Shown here one piece after another: positions 7,938-16,894 of a DNA stretch of 64,000 nt (positions are counted from its first letter, which is position 1; every line of letters begins with the position of its first letter). The stretch lies in the NCBI RefSeq assembly GCF_001695835.1, contig NZ_MBSO01000019.1, positions 32,507 through 96,506 of the forward strand. The letters are read 5' to 3'. The DNA comes from Ensifer sp. LC11. Lineage in GTDB: Bacteria > Pseudomonadota > Alphaproteobacteria > Rhizobiales > Rhizobiaceae. The translations under genes and the position numbers were made by a program. Under the pieces are notes generated by a model. It was not told where the DNA came from, did no database searches, and saw nothing but the letters and a program-made list of their open reading frames with translations.

Positions 7938-8819
7938 TCAGATATCGCGCGCCGCGTGCGCCCAGTCCATGTAGAGATCGCGCGCCTTGGCGGCGACCGG
8001 GCCTGCCTGCAGGTCGCGGCTTTCGAGCCGGGTGACCGGCAGCACCTTGGAATAGTTGCCCGTGGTGAAAATCTCGTCGGCAGCCTCGAACTCGGCCATC
8101 GTGAGCGTCGCCTCCACCACTTCGAAACCGGCTTCGCGCAGCAGCGACATCACGCGGAAGCGGGTGATGCCGGCGAGGAAAGTGCGGTTGGCGGCCGGTG
8201 TGTAGACGACGCCGTCCTTCACCAGGAAGACGTTGGAAGAGCCGGTCTCGGCAATGTTGCCGAGCATGTCGCGCACCAGCGCATTGTCGAAACCGCGCGA
8301 GCGGGCCTCAGTCAGGATGCGCGCGTTGTTCGGGTAGAGGCAACCGGCCTTGGCATCGGTCGGCATTGATTCCAGCGTCGGCCGGCGGAAAGGCGAGAGC
8401 GTCAGCGACGAGCCGCCATGGCCGTTGCCCATCGGCGCCTCGAACAGGCACAGCGCAAAGCGTGTCGATTCCGGATCGATGGCGACGACGCCGGCAGCAC
8501 CATGCTCGGCCCAATACATCGGCTTCACATAGAGCGCGGTCTTGCCGTCAAACTTCTTGGCGCCTTCCCAGGTCAGCGTTTCGATCTCTTCGGCCGTCAT
8601 CGTCGGCTTCAGGCCGAGCGCCATCGCCGAGCGATTGACGCGCTGGCAATGAAGATCGAGATCGGGTGCAACGCCGTCGAAGACACGGGCGCCGTCAAAC
8701 ACCGTCGAACCTAGCCACATCGCGTGCGAAGTCGGGCCGATCAGTGGCGGGTTGCCTGAGAGCCATTCGCCATCGACATAGGTCCAGGTCACTGAGCGGG
8801 GGGATGTATCGACGGCCAT
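7938..8819 (-). CDS. ilvE: Branched-chain amino acid aminotransferase (class IV PLP)
   Basis: 293 aa, fold-type IV PLP enzyme. The family core is present: LYVKPMYWAEHG, then AKAGCLYPNNARILTEARSRGFDNALVRD, with the SSNVFLVKDG and ITRFRVMSL phosphate-binding parts. It transfers amino groups between leucine, isoleucine or valine and 2-oxoglutarate. Rhizobia often carry more than one IlvE paralogue, so the exact role (biosynthesis or degradation) is open. ATG 8819 has AAGGAG 8 bases upstream; eleven upstream in-frame codons are not conserved. Confidence 0.88.
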   Translation of the reverse strand: MAVDTSPRSVTWTYVDGEWLSGNPPLIGPTSHAMWLGSTVFDGARVFDGVAPDLDLHCQRVNRSAMALGLKPTMTAEEIETLTWEGAKKFDGKTALYVKPMYWAEHGAAGVVAIDPESTRFALCLFEAPMGNGHGGSSLTLSPFRRPTLESMPTDAKAGCLYPNNARILTEARSRGFDNALVRDMLGNIAETGSSNVFLVKDGVVYTPAANRTFLAGITRFRVMSLLREAGFEVVEATLTMAEFEAADEIFTTGNYSKVLPVTRLESRDLQAGPVAAKARDLYMDWAHAARDI

Positions 8820-8972
8820 CGGCGTCTCCTTCAGGTTTTTTGTTCTCAGCATTCGGCATAACCCGAAAAAACAGCATCGTGGTGAATGGGTATATCAAAA
8901 AATGTCATGGCGGCCATTCTGGCACCGGCGCTGTCTCTCGCTTAGTCTCGCGCAGACAGAAAGGGAGCAGCC

Positions 8973-9500
8973 GTGCGTATCAAACATCTCGATCCTGATG
9001 ACGTCGACATCTTCCGCAGCATCAGGCTGGAGGCGCTCAACCGTGAGCCGCAGGCCTTTGCTTCGACGGCGGCCGACTGGGAGCGGCTTTCGCCGGAGGA
9101 GTGGCGTGCGAGATTGACCGCCAATGCCGTTTTTGTCGCGTTCGAAGGCGACCAGCCACTGGGGATCATGGGACTGATGCGCGAGCGCGCCAGCCGGCTG
9201 GCGCATCGCGCCACGATCATCATGGTCTATGTACGCGACGAGGCACGCGGGTCCGGCGTGGCGCGCCAGCTTCTCACCCACCTGACGGATCACGCCCGAT
9301 CGACCGGCACCCGACTGCTCGAACTTGTCGTCCGTGCCGACAACGACGCGGCTATCCGCTTTTATGAGCGTGAAGGTTTCTACAAAATCGGCCACGTCCC
9401 GGGCGGCCTGCTCGATGGCGACGAAGAGGTCGATGAATTTCTCATGGCGCGGCACATCGACGGTCGCGCCCCGCCTGCATCTCAAGGAGCACCCCGATGA
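8973..9500 (+). CDS. GNAT-family N-acetyltransferase
   Basis: 175 aa with a GTG start preceded by AGGGAG. The acetyl-CoA signature is [20 protein letters not shown] (about residues 87-106), followed by [24 protein letters not shown]. The family acts on small molecules or protein N-termini; substrate unknown. Its stop overlaps the start of the zinc dehydrogenase gene (ATGA), so the two are translationally coupled. Confidence 0.85.
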   Translation: MRIKHLDPDDVDIFRSIRLEALNREPQAFASTAADWERLSPEEWRARLTANAVFVAFEGDQPLGIMGLMRERASRLAHRATIIMVYVRDEARGSGVARQLLTHLTDHARSTGTRLLELVVRADNDAAIRFYEREGFYKIGHVPGGLLDGDEEVDEFLMARHIDGRAPPASQGAPR

Positions 9501-10537
9501 GAGCGATGTATTACGACGCCTTCGAGAAGACACCGGAAATCCGCACGCTTGCCGATCCGACCCCGACGGAAAACGGCGTGGTCATCAAGGTCGAGGCGAC
9601 GGGGCTTTGCCGGTCCGACTGGCATGGCTGGATGGGCCATGACGCCGATATCCGCCTGCCGCATGTGCCGGGCCACGAACTCGCTGGCGTGATTACCGCC
9701 ACTGGCCGCGGCGTCATGCGCTACAAGGTCGGCGACCGGGTGACCGTGCCCTTCGTTTCCGGCTGCGGCCGCTGCGGCGAGTGCCGCTCGGGCAACCAGC
9801 AGGTCTGCGAGGCGCAATTCCAGCCGGGTTTTACCCATTGGGGCTCGTTTGCCGAATATGTGGCGCTCGACTTTGCCGACCAGAACCTCGTGCATTTGCC
9901 CGAAAGCATGGACTTCACCACAGCCGCAAGCCTCGGCTGCCGCTTCGCCACCTCGTTCCGGGCCGTCGCCGACCAGGCGAAGGTGAAGGGCGGCGAATGG
10001 GTGGCGGTGCACGGCTGCGGCGGCGTCGGGCTTTCGGCGATCATGATCGCGGCCGCACTCGGCGCCCAGCCGATCGCGATCGACATCGCTGAGGACAAGC
10101 TTGCATTTGCTCGGAAACTCGGCGCGGTCGCGGCGATCAACGGCCGAAAGGTTGATGATGTGGCCGCGGCCGTCAAGGACATTACCGGCGGCGGTGCCCA
10201 TGTCTCGATCGACGCGCTCGGCAATCCGGTGACCTGCTTCAACTCCATCAAGAACCTCAGGCGGCGCGGCCGCCACGTTCAGGTCGGGCTGATGCTCGGC
10301 GACCAGGCGACACCACAGATCCCGATGGCGCAGGTGATCGGCCACGAGCTCGAAATCTACGGCAGCCACGGCATGCAGGCCTGGCGCTATGACGCCATGC
10401 TGACGATGATCACCGACGGCAAGCTGAAGCCACAGGAGCTGATCGGGCGGGAGATCTCGCTTGCCGAGGCAATCCCTGCATTGACCTCCATGGACCGTGC
10501 GACCGACCTCGGCATCAGCGTCATCACGCGCTTCTGA
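9497..10537 (+). CDS. Zinc-dependent alcohol dehydrogenase
   Basis: 346 aa medium-chain dehydrogenase. Catalytic zinc residues Cys38 and His60-Glu61 (GHE), structural zinc cysteines 90, 93, 96 and 104, and a Rossmann nucleotide site GCGGVGLS near 173 are all present. The ending ([13 protein letters not shown]...) is typical of dehydrogenases acting on unspecified alcohols or aldehydes. It oxidises an alcohol with NAD(P)+ in the cytoplasm. Overlaps the preceding acetyltransferase gene by four bases. Confidence 0.9.
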   Translation: MRAMYYDAFEKTPEIRTLADPTPTENGVVIKVEATGLCRSDWHGWMGHDADIRLPHVPGHELAGVITATGRGVMRYKVGDRVTVPFVSGCGRCGECRSGNQQVCEAQFQPGFTHWGSFAEYVALDFADQNLVHLPESMDFTTAASLGCRFATSFRAVADQAKVKGGEWVAVHGCGGVGLSAIMIAAALGAQPIAIDIAEDKLAFARKLGAVAAINGRKVDDVAAAVKDITGGGAHVSIDALGNPVTCFNSIKNLRRRGRHVQVGLMLGDQATPQIPMAQVIGHELEIYGSHGMQAWRYDAMLTMITDGKLKPQELIGREISLAEAIPALTSMDRATDLGISVITRF

Positions 10538-10644
10538 AGCGCCGCGATGGAGCGGCACGCATGGTTGACGGAGGACGCCGTCATTGCCCGTTCCGACTCA
10601 CCGGCCCCATGCGTTAGCCTTGCTCCAGATCGAGGGCCAGGCAT

Positions 10645-11328
10645 ATGACGATTGGACGACGACGAAAACTGATCAGGCGTCAGCGCACGGGAACGGCGCT
10701 GGCGGTTGCCGCGACGATCTCCTTTCTCGCCGGCATGACTGACGCCATCGGGCTGCTCAGCATCGGCGATTTCGTCTCCTTCATGAGCGGCAATACGACC
10801 CGAGCAGCGATTGCGCTCGGCGACGGCAATTTTGCCGGCGCGCTGATATTGCTCGGGGCACTGGTGGCCTTCATCGTCGGCAATGCACTCGGCGTAATCG
10901 TGGCTGCGCGCCGTGGCGTCGTCGGCGTCCTCACGACTGTCAGTCTCGTGCTGATGACCTGCGCCGGCTTTGGCGCCTGGATGCCGCCGCCCTGCTACTT
11001 TTACGGCATCGTGCTTTCAATGGGCCTGGTCAACGCGGCTGTCGAGCATATCGAGGGCCTGCCGATCGGGCTCACCTATGTCACTGGCGCGCTTTCGCGC
11101 TTCGGCCGCGGCCTCGGCCGCTGGTTGCTTGGAAACAGGAACCGCCAATGGCTGGTGCAGATCGTGCCCTGGCTCGGCATGTTTTCGGGCGCGGTCGCCG
11201 GCGCGGTGCTGCAGCGCCACTTCGGCGCGGCATCGCTCTGGGCGTCCTTCGCGCTCAGTGCCGGGCTCGCGCTTGCCACCATTCTCGTGCCGTCCCGCTG
11301 GTCGAAGCGCTACATCAATCCGGGCTGA
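10645..11328 (+). CDS. YoaK/DUF1275 family membrane protein
   Basis: 227 aa with about six membrane helices. The family hallmark is AGMTDAIGLLSIGDFVSFMSGNTTRAAI near residues 29-56. Function unknown in general; some members are linked to small-molecule transport. The protein ends in a basic tail. The 107 bases before it, after the dehydrogenase, show no clear terminator, so read-through is possible. Confidence 0.85.
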   Translation: MTIGRRRKLIRRQRTGTALAVAATISFLAGMTDAIGLLSIGDFVSFMSGNTTRAAIALGDGNFAGALILLGALVAFIVGNALGVIVAARRGVVGVLTTVSLVLMTCAGFGAWMPPPCYFYGIVLSMGLVNAAVEHIEGLPIGLTYVTGALSRFGRGLGRWLLGNRNRQWLVQIVPWLGMFSGAVAGAVLQRHFGAASLWASFALSAGLALATILVPSRWSKRYINPG

Positions 11329-11365
11329 GCCAGCAGCACCGGCGGCAGCTTTTCGCTTTTCCCAA

Positions 11366-11405
11366 GATTTTGCCCTTAAGCCCGGCCAGGTTTCAGGGCA
11401 AAATC
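11366..11405. repeat. 11-bp perfect inverted repeat
   Basis: GATTTTGCCCT (11366-11376) and AGGGCAAAATC (11395-11405) pair perfectly across an 18-base loop. It lies between DUF1275 and the phosphatase-like gene, 31 bases before the latter's ATG. No T-run follows, so it is a weak terminator; it could act as an operator or as an RNA hairpin in the leader. Confidence 0.6.
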
Positions 11406-11436
11406 CGCAAAGAAGAATCACGAGCGAGGTCCTGTC

Positions 11437-11997
11437 ATGGCGCTTGCGGCAGCCGTCACCGCGGATGAACTCTACCATCCCGTTCTCAATGCCAATCCGG
11501 TGCATCCATCCGGCTGGCCGATCCGGGCAATCGTCAGCTCGCAGACAGAAGCGCGGCACAACCGGGCGCTCTGGGCGCCGACGCATCTGATCTCGATCCG
11601 CGCGCCCGGCAGCCGGCTCTTGTCGATGATCGAGCTGCCGCCGGAACGGCATCTGGAACTCTATTTCGGCGACACAACCGATCCGGACGAGCCGGATGCG
11701 GCGCGCCCGGATACGATCGATGCGGTCTTCGCCTTTGTCGATCGCTTGCCGGAAGACGCGCATCTCCTTGTGCACTGCCTAAGGGGCATCGGCCGCGCGA
11801 CGGCGCTCACTCTCGGCGTCCTTGCGCGCTACATGCCGCCGGAAGAGGCGGCCGCAGCACTCCATGCATTGCGCCCCGAGGCCAAGCCGAACCGTCATGT
11901 GGTCAACCTTTGTGACACGGCCCTTGGCCTCAAGGGCAAACTCTCAAAGCAGGCGCTGCGCTTCCCGGCCAAGGTTTGGAAACCGGCCAAAAGTTGA
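11437..11997 (+). CDS. Tyrosine-phosphatase-like protein
   Basis: 186 aa. HCLRGIGRA (Cys114 to Arg120) fits the C-x5-R phosphate-binding loop of the cysteine phosphatase superfamily, preceded by LYFGDTTDPD (about residues 75-84), which could supply the general acid. Related rhizobial proteins are annotated as protein tyrosine phosphatases, but substrate preference is unknown. The 11-bp inverted repeat sits in its leader. The basic, Lys-rich C-terminus is of unclear meaning. Confidence 0.75.
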   Translation: MALAAAVTADELYHPVLNANPVHPSGWPIRAIVSSQTEARHNRALWAPTHLISIRAPGSRLLSMIELPPERHLELYFGDTTDPDEPDAARPDTIDAVFAFVDRLPEDAHLLVHCLRGIGRATALTLGVLARYMPPEEAAAALHALRPEAKPNRHVVNLCDTALGLKGKLSKQALRFPAKVWKPAKS

Positions 11998-12027
11998 GGC
12001 AAGTACATGCGACGGTGCCGCCACCCG

Positions 12028-12042
12028 TTGTGCATTGCACAA
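12028..12042. promoter_or_regulatory. Perfect 15-bp palindrome, candidate operator
   Basis: TTGTGCATTGCACAA is symmetrical around one central T. It lies 31 bases after the phosphatase-like gene and 145 bases before the haloacid dehalogenase gene. A GntR- or FadR-type site is possible, but no such regulator is adjacent. Confidence 0.5.
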
Positions 12043-12186
12043 AGATTTGACATGATCTCAGGAAAGAACGGAGACAGTTCGATGCTCGAGCGGGCATGAT
12101 GCTGTAAGCCTTTGTTTTCGGGTGGCCTTTGACGGGATGATGTTGACGTCTCCGACGGCGCCGAGGACAAAAGACGGGAGGAAAAG

Positions 12187-12849
12187 ATGTCCCACGCGGC
12201 CTATGTGTTTGACGCCTATGGCACGCTCTTTGACGTGCACGCAGCCGTCAGGCGCCACGCGCAGGAGATCGGCCCGGACGGGCAAGCCTTTTCCGAACTC
12301 TGGCGCGCCAAGCAGCTCGAATATTCCTGGGTGCGCTCGCTGATGGGCAGCTATCAGGATTTCTGGCAGTTGACCGAACAGTCGCTCGACTATGCGTTCG
12401 CGCGTTTTCCGTCGGCCGACCCAAAGCTTCGCAAGCGCTTGCTCGACGCCTATTGGACGCTCGATTGCTACCCTGAAGTACCGGCGGTCCTGAAGGGGCT
12501 CAAAGAGCGTGGCGCGCGGATCGCCATCCTCTCCAATGGCTCCCCAGCCATGCTGGCCTCGGCGGTCCGCAATGCCGCGCTCGACATCGTCATCGACGAC
12601 GTCTTCTCGGTCGACGCAGTCAAGGCCTTCAAGGCGGCACCTGCAGTCTACGACCTCGTCACCACCAGCTACCGGCTTTATCCGCATGCCGTCTCGTTCC
12701 AGTCGTCGAACCGCTGGGATATCGCCGGAGCGACGAAGTTCGGTTTCCGCACAGTCTGGATCAACCGGGCCGACATGCCCGACGAGTATCGCGATCACGG
12801 ACCGGCCCTGATCCTGCCCTCTCTCGAAAGCCTGCAATTCGGTATCTGA
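12187..12849 (+). CDS. Haloacid dehalogenase, type II
   Basis: 220 aa, HAD fold. Nucleophile Asp9 ([10 protein letters not shown]), motif II SNG, a motif III lysine in [12 protein letters not shown], and [10 protein letters not shown], which carries the Ser/Asn/Asp set of L-2-haloacid dehalogenases. The usual K-P-x-P after motif III reads KAAP here. It would hydrolyse (S)-2-haloacids to 2-hydroxy acids in the cytoplasm. GGAGG precedes the ATG. The trans-aconitate methyltransferase gene follows 11 bases later, so the pair is probably one transcript. Confidence 0.85.
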   Translation: MSHAAYVFDAYGTLFDVHAAVRRHAQEIGPDGQAFSELWRAKQLEYSWVRSLMGSYQDFWQLTEQSLDYAFARFPSADPKLRKRLLDAYWTLDCYPEVPAVLKGLKERGARIAILSNGSPAMLASAVRNAALDIVIDDVFSVDAVKAFKAAPAVYDLVTTSYRLYPHAVSFQSSNRWDIAGATKFGFRTVWINRADMPDEYRDHGPALILPSLESLQFGI

Positions 12850-12860
12850 AGGATTTCCCC

Positions 12861-13631
12861 ATGGTCTGGTCGCCAGCGCAATATCTCAAATTCGAAGATG
12901 AACGCACACGACCCGCCCGAGACCTCCTCGCCCAAGTCCCCGAGCTCCCCGAAGGCATTGCATTCGACCTCGGTTGCGGCCCGGGAAATTCCACCGAACT
13001 CATCCGCGACCGGTTTCCCTGGGCCACGCTTTCCGGTCTGGACAGCGATGAAAACATGCTCGTCGCCGCGGCCAAGCGGCTGCCAGGCATCACGTTCGAA
13101 AGGGCCGATCTCGCAAACTGGAGCCCACCCAATGGCGCTTCGCTGTTTTACGCGAACGCCGTATTCCAGTGGCTTCCCAATCATCTCGCCATCTTCGAAC
13201 GGTTGATGACTGCCCTTGCCGCAGGCGGCACGCTCGCCGTCCAGATGCCCGACAACCCCGACGAGCCAACGCATCTTCTGATGGAGGACGTCGCGCGCAG
13301 TCCGGCCTTCGCCGATGCTTTTGCCGGCAAGACCATTCGCCGCGCTCCTCTGACGGCGCCGGCGACCTACGTCGAATGCCTCGCTCCGCAGGCCGCAAAC
13401 ATCGAGGTCTGGCATACGATCTACTATCACAGGCTTGCCAATGCCGAGGCGATCGTCGAATGGGTGAAGGGGACGGGTTTGCGTCCTTATCTCGACGCCT
13501 TGCCGGAAGCGCGACGGGATGCCTATCTCGCAGCCTATACCGACCGGATCCGTTCCGCCTATCCGGCCATGGGCGATGGCAAGGTACTGCTGCGCTTCCC
13601 GAGATTCTTCCTCGTGGCGGTGAAGGCGTAA
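12861..13631 (+). CDS. tam: Trans-aconitate 2-methyltransferase
   Basis: 256 aa SAM-dependent methyltransferase. The SAM-binding loop is [10 protein letters not shown] (36-45), with [10 protein letters not shown] as the acidic second motif. The start ([21 protein letters not shown]) and the segment [27 protein letters not shown] are characteristic of Tam, which methylates trans-aconitate, a spontaneous inhibitor by-product of the citric acid cycle. It directly follows the dehalogenase gene. Confidence 0.9.
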   Translation: MVWSPAQYLKFEDERTRPARDLLAQVPELPEGIAFDLGCGPGNSTELIRDRFPWATLSGLDSDENMLVAAAKRLPGITFERADLANWSPPNGASLFYANAVFQWLPNHLAIFERLMTALAAGGTLAVQMPDNPDEPTHLLMEDVARSPAFADAFAGKTIRRAPLTAPATYVECLAPQAANIEVWHTIYYHRLANAEAIVEWVKGTGLRPYLDALPEARRDAYLAAYTDRIRSAYPAMGDGKVLLRFPRFFLVAVKA

Positions 13632-13643
13632 CGCCTCTGCCGG

Positions 13644-14534
13644 CTACATACGCTCGGCCAGGAAATCGATGAAGGCGCGGATGCGGGCGGCGAGATGTTC
13701 GTGGCCGGCATAGACGGCGTAGACGGTCTCGATCTCGCCCGAGCGATAGTCCTCCAACAGCGGCACAAGTGTGCCGGCGTCGAAGTCCGGCTCGACGTGG
13801 AACCGTCCGATACGACCAATGCCGACGCCGGCCAGGCAAAGCTGGCGGACGATCGAGCCGCTCGATACCTGCATGTTGCCGAACACGGAACGGAGTTCCG
13901 AAGACTGGTCCGGCATACGGAACGCCCATTCGTCGACGCTGCGGCGGAAGTTGAAGCGGATGCAGTTATGGCCGTCGAGATCGTCGGGCGTCTGGGGGAC
14001 GCCATGCTTTTCAAGATAGGCGGGCGAAGCGATCACCACCGGACGGCTCTCCATCAGCTTGCGCGCCTTCAAAGATGAATCCCGCAACGGTCCGGTGCGG
14101 ATCGCCACGTCGGCGCGCTCGCCGACGACATCGATCATGCTGTCGGTAAGCGTCAGATCGAGCCGCACCTCCGGATAGCGTGCCAGGAACTCCGGTGCGA
14201 GCGGCATGATGTAGCGCTCGCCGAAGCCGACCGCGGCGTTCACCCGCAAGAGCCCGCGCGGCACCGTGCGGCCGCCGGCGGCCACCAGTTGTTCCGTTTC
14301 GACGATTTCGGCAAGGATCCGCTGAGCCCGCTGGAGATAGACCTCCCCCTCCGGTGTCAATTGCAACGTCCGGGTCGAGCGCACGACGAGCCGCGTGCCG
14401 AGCCGATCCTCGATGCGGGTGACCAGCTTGCTGACCGCCGATGGCGACAGCTTCAACCGCCGCGCAGCGGCGGAGAAGCTGCGGGTCTCCGAAACGGCAA
14501 CGAAGACCTCCATTTCACCCGCCCGATTGTCCAT
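13644..14534 (-). CDS. LysR-family regulator
   Basis: 296 aa. The N-terminal winged helix (MEVFVAVSETRSFSAAARRLKLSPSAVSKLVTRIEDRLG) and C-terminal effector domain are complete. It belongs to the branch that commonly controls an adjacent transporter or oxidoreductase. It is divergent from the MFS gene at 14679, and a TTGAATTCAA palindrome at 14548-14557 lies between them, near its own start. The likely targets are that MFS gene and perhaps the following aldo/keto reductase. Confidence 0.9.
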   Translation of the reverse strand: MDNRAGEMEVFVAVSETRSFSAAARRLKLSPSAVSKLVTRIEDRLGTRLVVRSTRTLQLTPEGEVYLQRAQRILAEIVETEQLVAAGGRTVPRGLLRVNAAVGFGERYIMPLAPEFLARYPEVRLDLTLTDSMIDVVGERADVAIRTGPLRDSSLKARKLMESRPVVIASPAYLEKHGVPQTPDDLDGHNCIRFNFRRSVDEWAFRMPDQSSELRSVFGNMQVSSGSIVRQLCLAGVGIGRIGRFHVEPDFDAGTLVPLLEDYRSGEIETVYAVYAGHEHLAARIRAFIDFLAERM

Positions 14535-14547
14535 GCGGCACCATCCT

Positions 14548-14557
14548 TTGAATTCAA
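14548..14557. promoter_or_regulatory. Candidate LysR-type binding site
   Basis: TTGAATTCAA is a perfect 10-bp palindrome 14 bases upstream of the LysR start and in the divergent region shared with the MFS gene. Short dyads in this location are typical of LysR autoregulation; the assignment is by position only. Confidence 0.4.
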
Positions 14558-14678
14558 TTCATGATCCTTTGTCCGATTATGCGTATTCTCCTATAGAGTG
14601 CCAAGCCTCATATTCCGCTCGACTTCCTCAACCACCAACGCGCCCGGTTCCTCCCAGCCGGGCGGGAAAGGTATTGCC

Positions 14679-15860
14679 GTGCCCATTGCACTCCTTGCCC
14701 TGACGATCGCCGCCTATGCGATCGGAACGACGGAATTCGTGATCGTCGGCCTCTTGCCGACGGTCGCCACCGACCTCAACATCACCCTGCCACTGGCCGG
14801 TCTGATCGTCAGCGTCTACGCGCTTGGCGTCACCTTTGGCGCACCGGTGCTGACCGCGCTCACCGGCGGGATCGCGCGCAAACCGCTCCTGATCGGCCTG
14901 ATGGCGCTGTTCATCGCCGGCAACGCCGCTGCAGCACTGTCGCCGAGTTATGAACCGCTGCTCGTCGCGCGCGTCATTTCCGCCTTTGCCCATGGCGTGT
15001 TCTTCTCGGTCGGTTCCACCATTGCCGCCGATCTCGTTCCGGAGGATCGCCGTGCGTCCGCCATCGCCATGATGTTCATGGGGCTCACGGTCGCAATCGT
15101 CACCGGCGTGCCGCTCGGCACCTGGATCGGTCAGACCTTCGGCTGGCGTGCCACATTCTGGGCGGTCACCGGCCTCGGCGTCATCGCCCTTCTTGCCATC
15201 GCCGCGCTGCTGCCGAACACGCTGAAGAAGGCGGCGCCGGCCAGGCTCATCGACCAGGTGCGGGTGCTCGGTTCCGGCCGCCTGCTGATCGTCTTTGCCA
15301 TGACCGCGCTCGGTTATGGTGGCACCTTCGTCGCCTTCACCTTCCTGGCTCCGATCCTGCAACAGATCACTGGCTTTTCCGAGAGTGCCGTCAGCCTGAT
15401 CCTCGTGCTCTATGGGCTCGCCATCGCGATCGGTAACATCGCCGGCGGCAAGATTGCCAACCGCGATCCGGTCAAGGCGCTCGTCGGCCTGTTCATCGCC
15501 CAGGCGGCCGTGCTCGTGCTCTTTACCTTCACGGCTCCCTCGCCGGTGCTGACGCTGGTGACGCTTGCTGCGCTTGGTTTCCTGTCCTTCGCCAATGTTC
15601 CGGGCCTGCAGCTCTATGTCGTGCAGCTCGCCAAACAGTACCGGCCGGGCGCCGTCGATGTTGCCTCTGCGCTCAACATCGCCGCCTTCAACCTCGGTAT
15701 CGCCGTCGGCGCCTGGCTTGGTGGCGTGATCGTCGCTTCGCCGCTCGGCCTTGGCATGACGCCTGTCATCGGCGCCCTGCTCGTCGCCGCCGCCCTGCTG
15801 CTCACGCTCTTAAGCGGCGCCCTTGATCGTCGGGCCGGCGCCGCCTACCAACCGGCTTGA
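14679..15860 (+). CDS. MFS transporter, AraJ/DHA1-like exporter
   Basis: 393 aa from GTG 14679, twelve predicted membrane helices. The first helix with TTEFVIVGLLPTVATDL is the family's usual N-terminus (PIALLAL... directly after the start), which is why the GTG with AAAGG at 14667-14671 is preferred; a GTG at 14598 is in frame but adds 27 non-conserved residues. This group contains arabinose-efflux and drug exporters. Divergent from a LysR gene and followed by an aldo/keto reductase on the same strand. Confidence 0.85.
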   Translation: MPIALLALTIAAYAIGTTEFVIVGLLPTVATDLNITLPLAGLIVSVYALGVTFGAPVLTALTGGIARKPLLIGLMALFIAGNAAAALSPSYEPLLVARVISAFAHGVFFSVGSTIAADLVPEDRRASAIAMMFMGLTVAIVTGVPLGTWIGQTFGWRATFWAVTGLGVIALLAIAALLPNTLKKAAPARLIDQVRVLGSGRLLIVFAMTALGYGGTFVAFTFLAPILQQITGFSESAVSLILVLYGLAIAIGNIAGGKIANRDPVKALVGLFIAQAAVLVLFTFTAPSPVLTLVTLAALGFLSFANVPGLQLYVVQLAKQYRPGAVDVASALNIAAFNLGIAVGAWLGGVIVASPLGLGMTPVIGALLVAAALLLTLLSGALDRRAGAAYQPA

Positions 15861-15902
15861 ACAGTCGCCCCGGAAGACCACCTATAACATCGTTCCCTTC
15901 CC

Positions 15903-15921
15903 GCCCGGCCATCGGCCGGGC
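15903..15921. terminator. GC-rich hairpin between MFS and reductase genes
   Basis: GCCCGGCC (15903-15910) and GGCCGGGC (15914-15921) form an 8-bp stem with loop ATC. There is no T-run, so it may only attenuate read-through into the aldo/keto reductase gene. Confidence 0.4.
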
Positions 15922-15962
15922 GCACGCCAGAACAACGTGCCAAGCACAAGGAGTTACCCACC

Positions 15963-16799
15963 ATGCATTCCGTCAATTCCAACGGCGCCAATATTCCGGC
16001 GCTCGGCTTCGGCACCTTCCGCATGCCCGGCGCCGACGTGCTTCGCGTCCTGCCGGAGGCCTTGAAACTCGGCTTCCACCACGTGGACACGGCGCAGATC
16101 TATGGCAACGAGGCTGAGGTCGGACAGGCCATCCATGCATCCGGCGTGTCGCGAGCCGATATTTTCCTCACCACCAAGGTCTGGGTCGACAAATATGCGC
16201 ACCGCGACTTCCTCGCCTCCGTTGACGAGAGCCTGAAGAAGCTGAAGACCGACCATGTCGATCTGCTTCTCCTGCACTGGCCGGGCGGCAGCGACGTACC
16301 GATGGCCGAGCGCATTGGCGCCCTCAATGAGGTGCAGAAGGCCGGCAAGGTCCGCCACATCGGCGTCAGCAACTTCAACACGGCGCAGATGGAAGAGGCC
16401 GTGAAGCTCAGCGACGCGCCGATCGCCACCAATCAGGTCGAATACCATCCCTATCTCGACCAGACCAAGGTGCTCCAGACCGCCCACAGGCACGGCATGT
16501 CGATCACCGCCTATTATGCGATGGCGAACGGCAAGGTGCCTGCTGATCCGCGGCTGAAGGACATCGGCGCGCGTCATGGCAAGACGGCCGCGCAAGTGGC
16601 GCTGCGCTGGCTGGTGCAGCAGAAGGACGTGATCACGCTCTCCAAGACCGCGACGATCGAGCGCCTGAAGGAGAACTTCGCGATCTTCGACTTTGCGCTC
16701 GGCGACGGTGAGATGGCCGAAATCCATGCGCTTGCCCGTGCCGATGGCCGGATCGTCAATCCGGAAGGCCTCGCGCCTGTCTGGGACAAGGCTGCCTAG
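15963..16799 (+). CDS. Aldo/keto reductase
   Basis: 278 aa TIM-barrel NADPH reductase. The catalytic tetrad is present: Asp42, Tyr47, Lys72 and His105 (LLLLHWP). The overall pattern fits the 2,5-diketo-gluconate reductase group, but substrates of this group are broad (aldehydes, ketones, quinones). AAGGAG precedes the ATG. It lies 102 bases after the MFS gene and may share its LysR control. Confidence 0.88.
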   Translation: MHSVNSNGANIPALGFGTFRMPGADVLRVLPEALKLGFHHVDTAQIYGNEAEVGQAIHASGVSRADIFLTTKVWVDKYAHRDFLASVDESLKKLKTDHVDLLLLHWPGGSDVPMAERIGALNEVQKAGKVRHIGVSNFNTAQMEEAVKLSDAPIATNQVEYHPYLDQTKVLQTAHRHGMSITAYYAMANGKVPADPRLKDIGARHGKTAAQVALRWLVQQKDVITLSKTATIERLKENFAIFDFALGDGEMAEIHALARADGRIVNPEGLAPVWDKAA

Positions 16800-16894
16800 T
16801 CCGACAGCCATCATTTCGCCGCCGGTCCATTTCCAGCCGGCGGCGGATCGGCTATGGACATCGCCTTGAGGACACCGAACAGAGGGAGGGGGCG

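Noticed and set aside
14598..14678. Upstream GTG start for the MFS gene at 14598
   Set aside because: Would add 27 non-conserved, Ser/Pro-rich residues; GTG 14679 has a ribosome site and matches the family's usual N-terminus.
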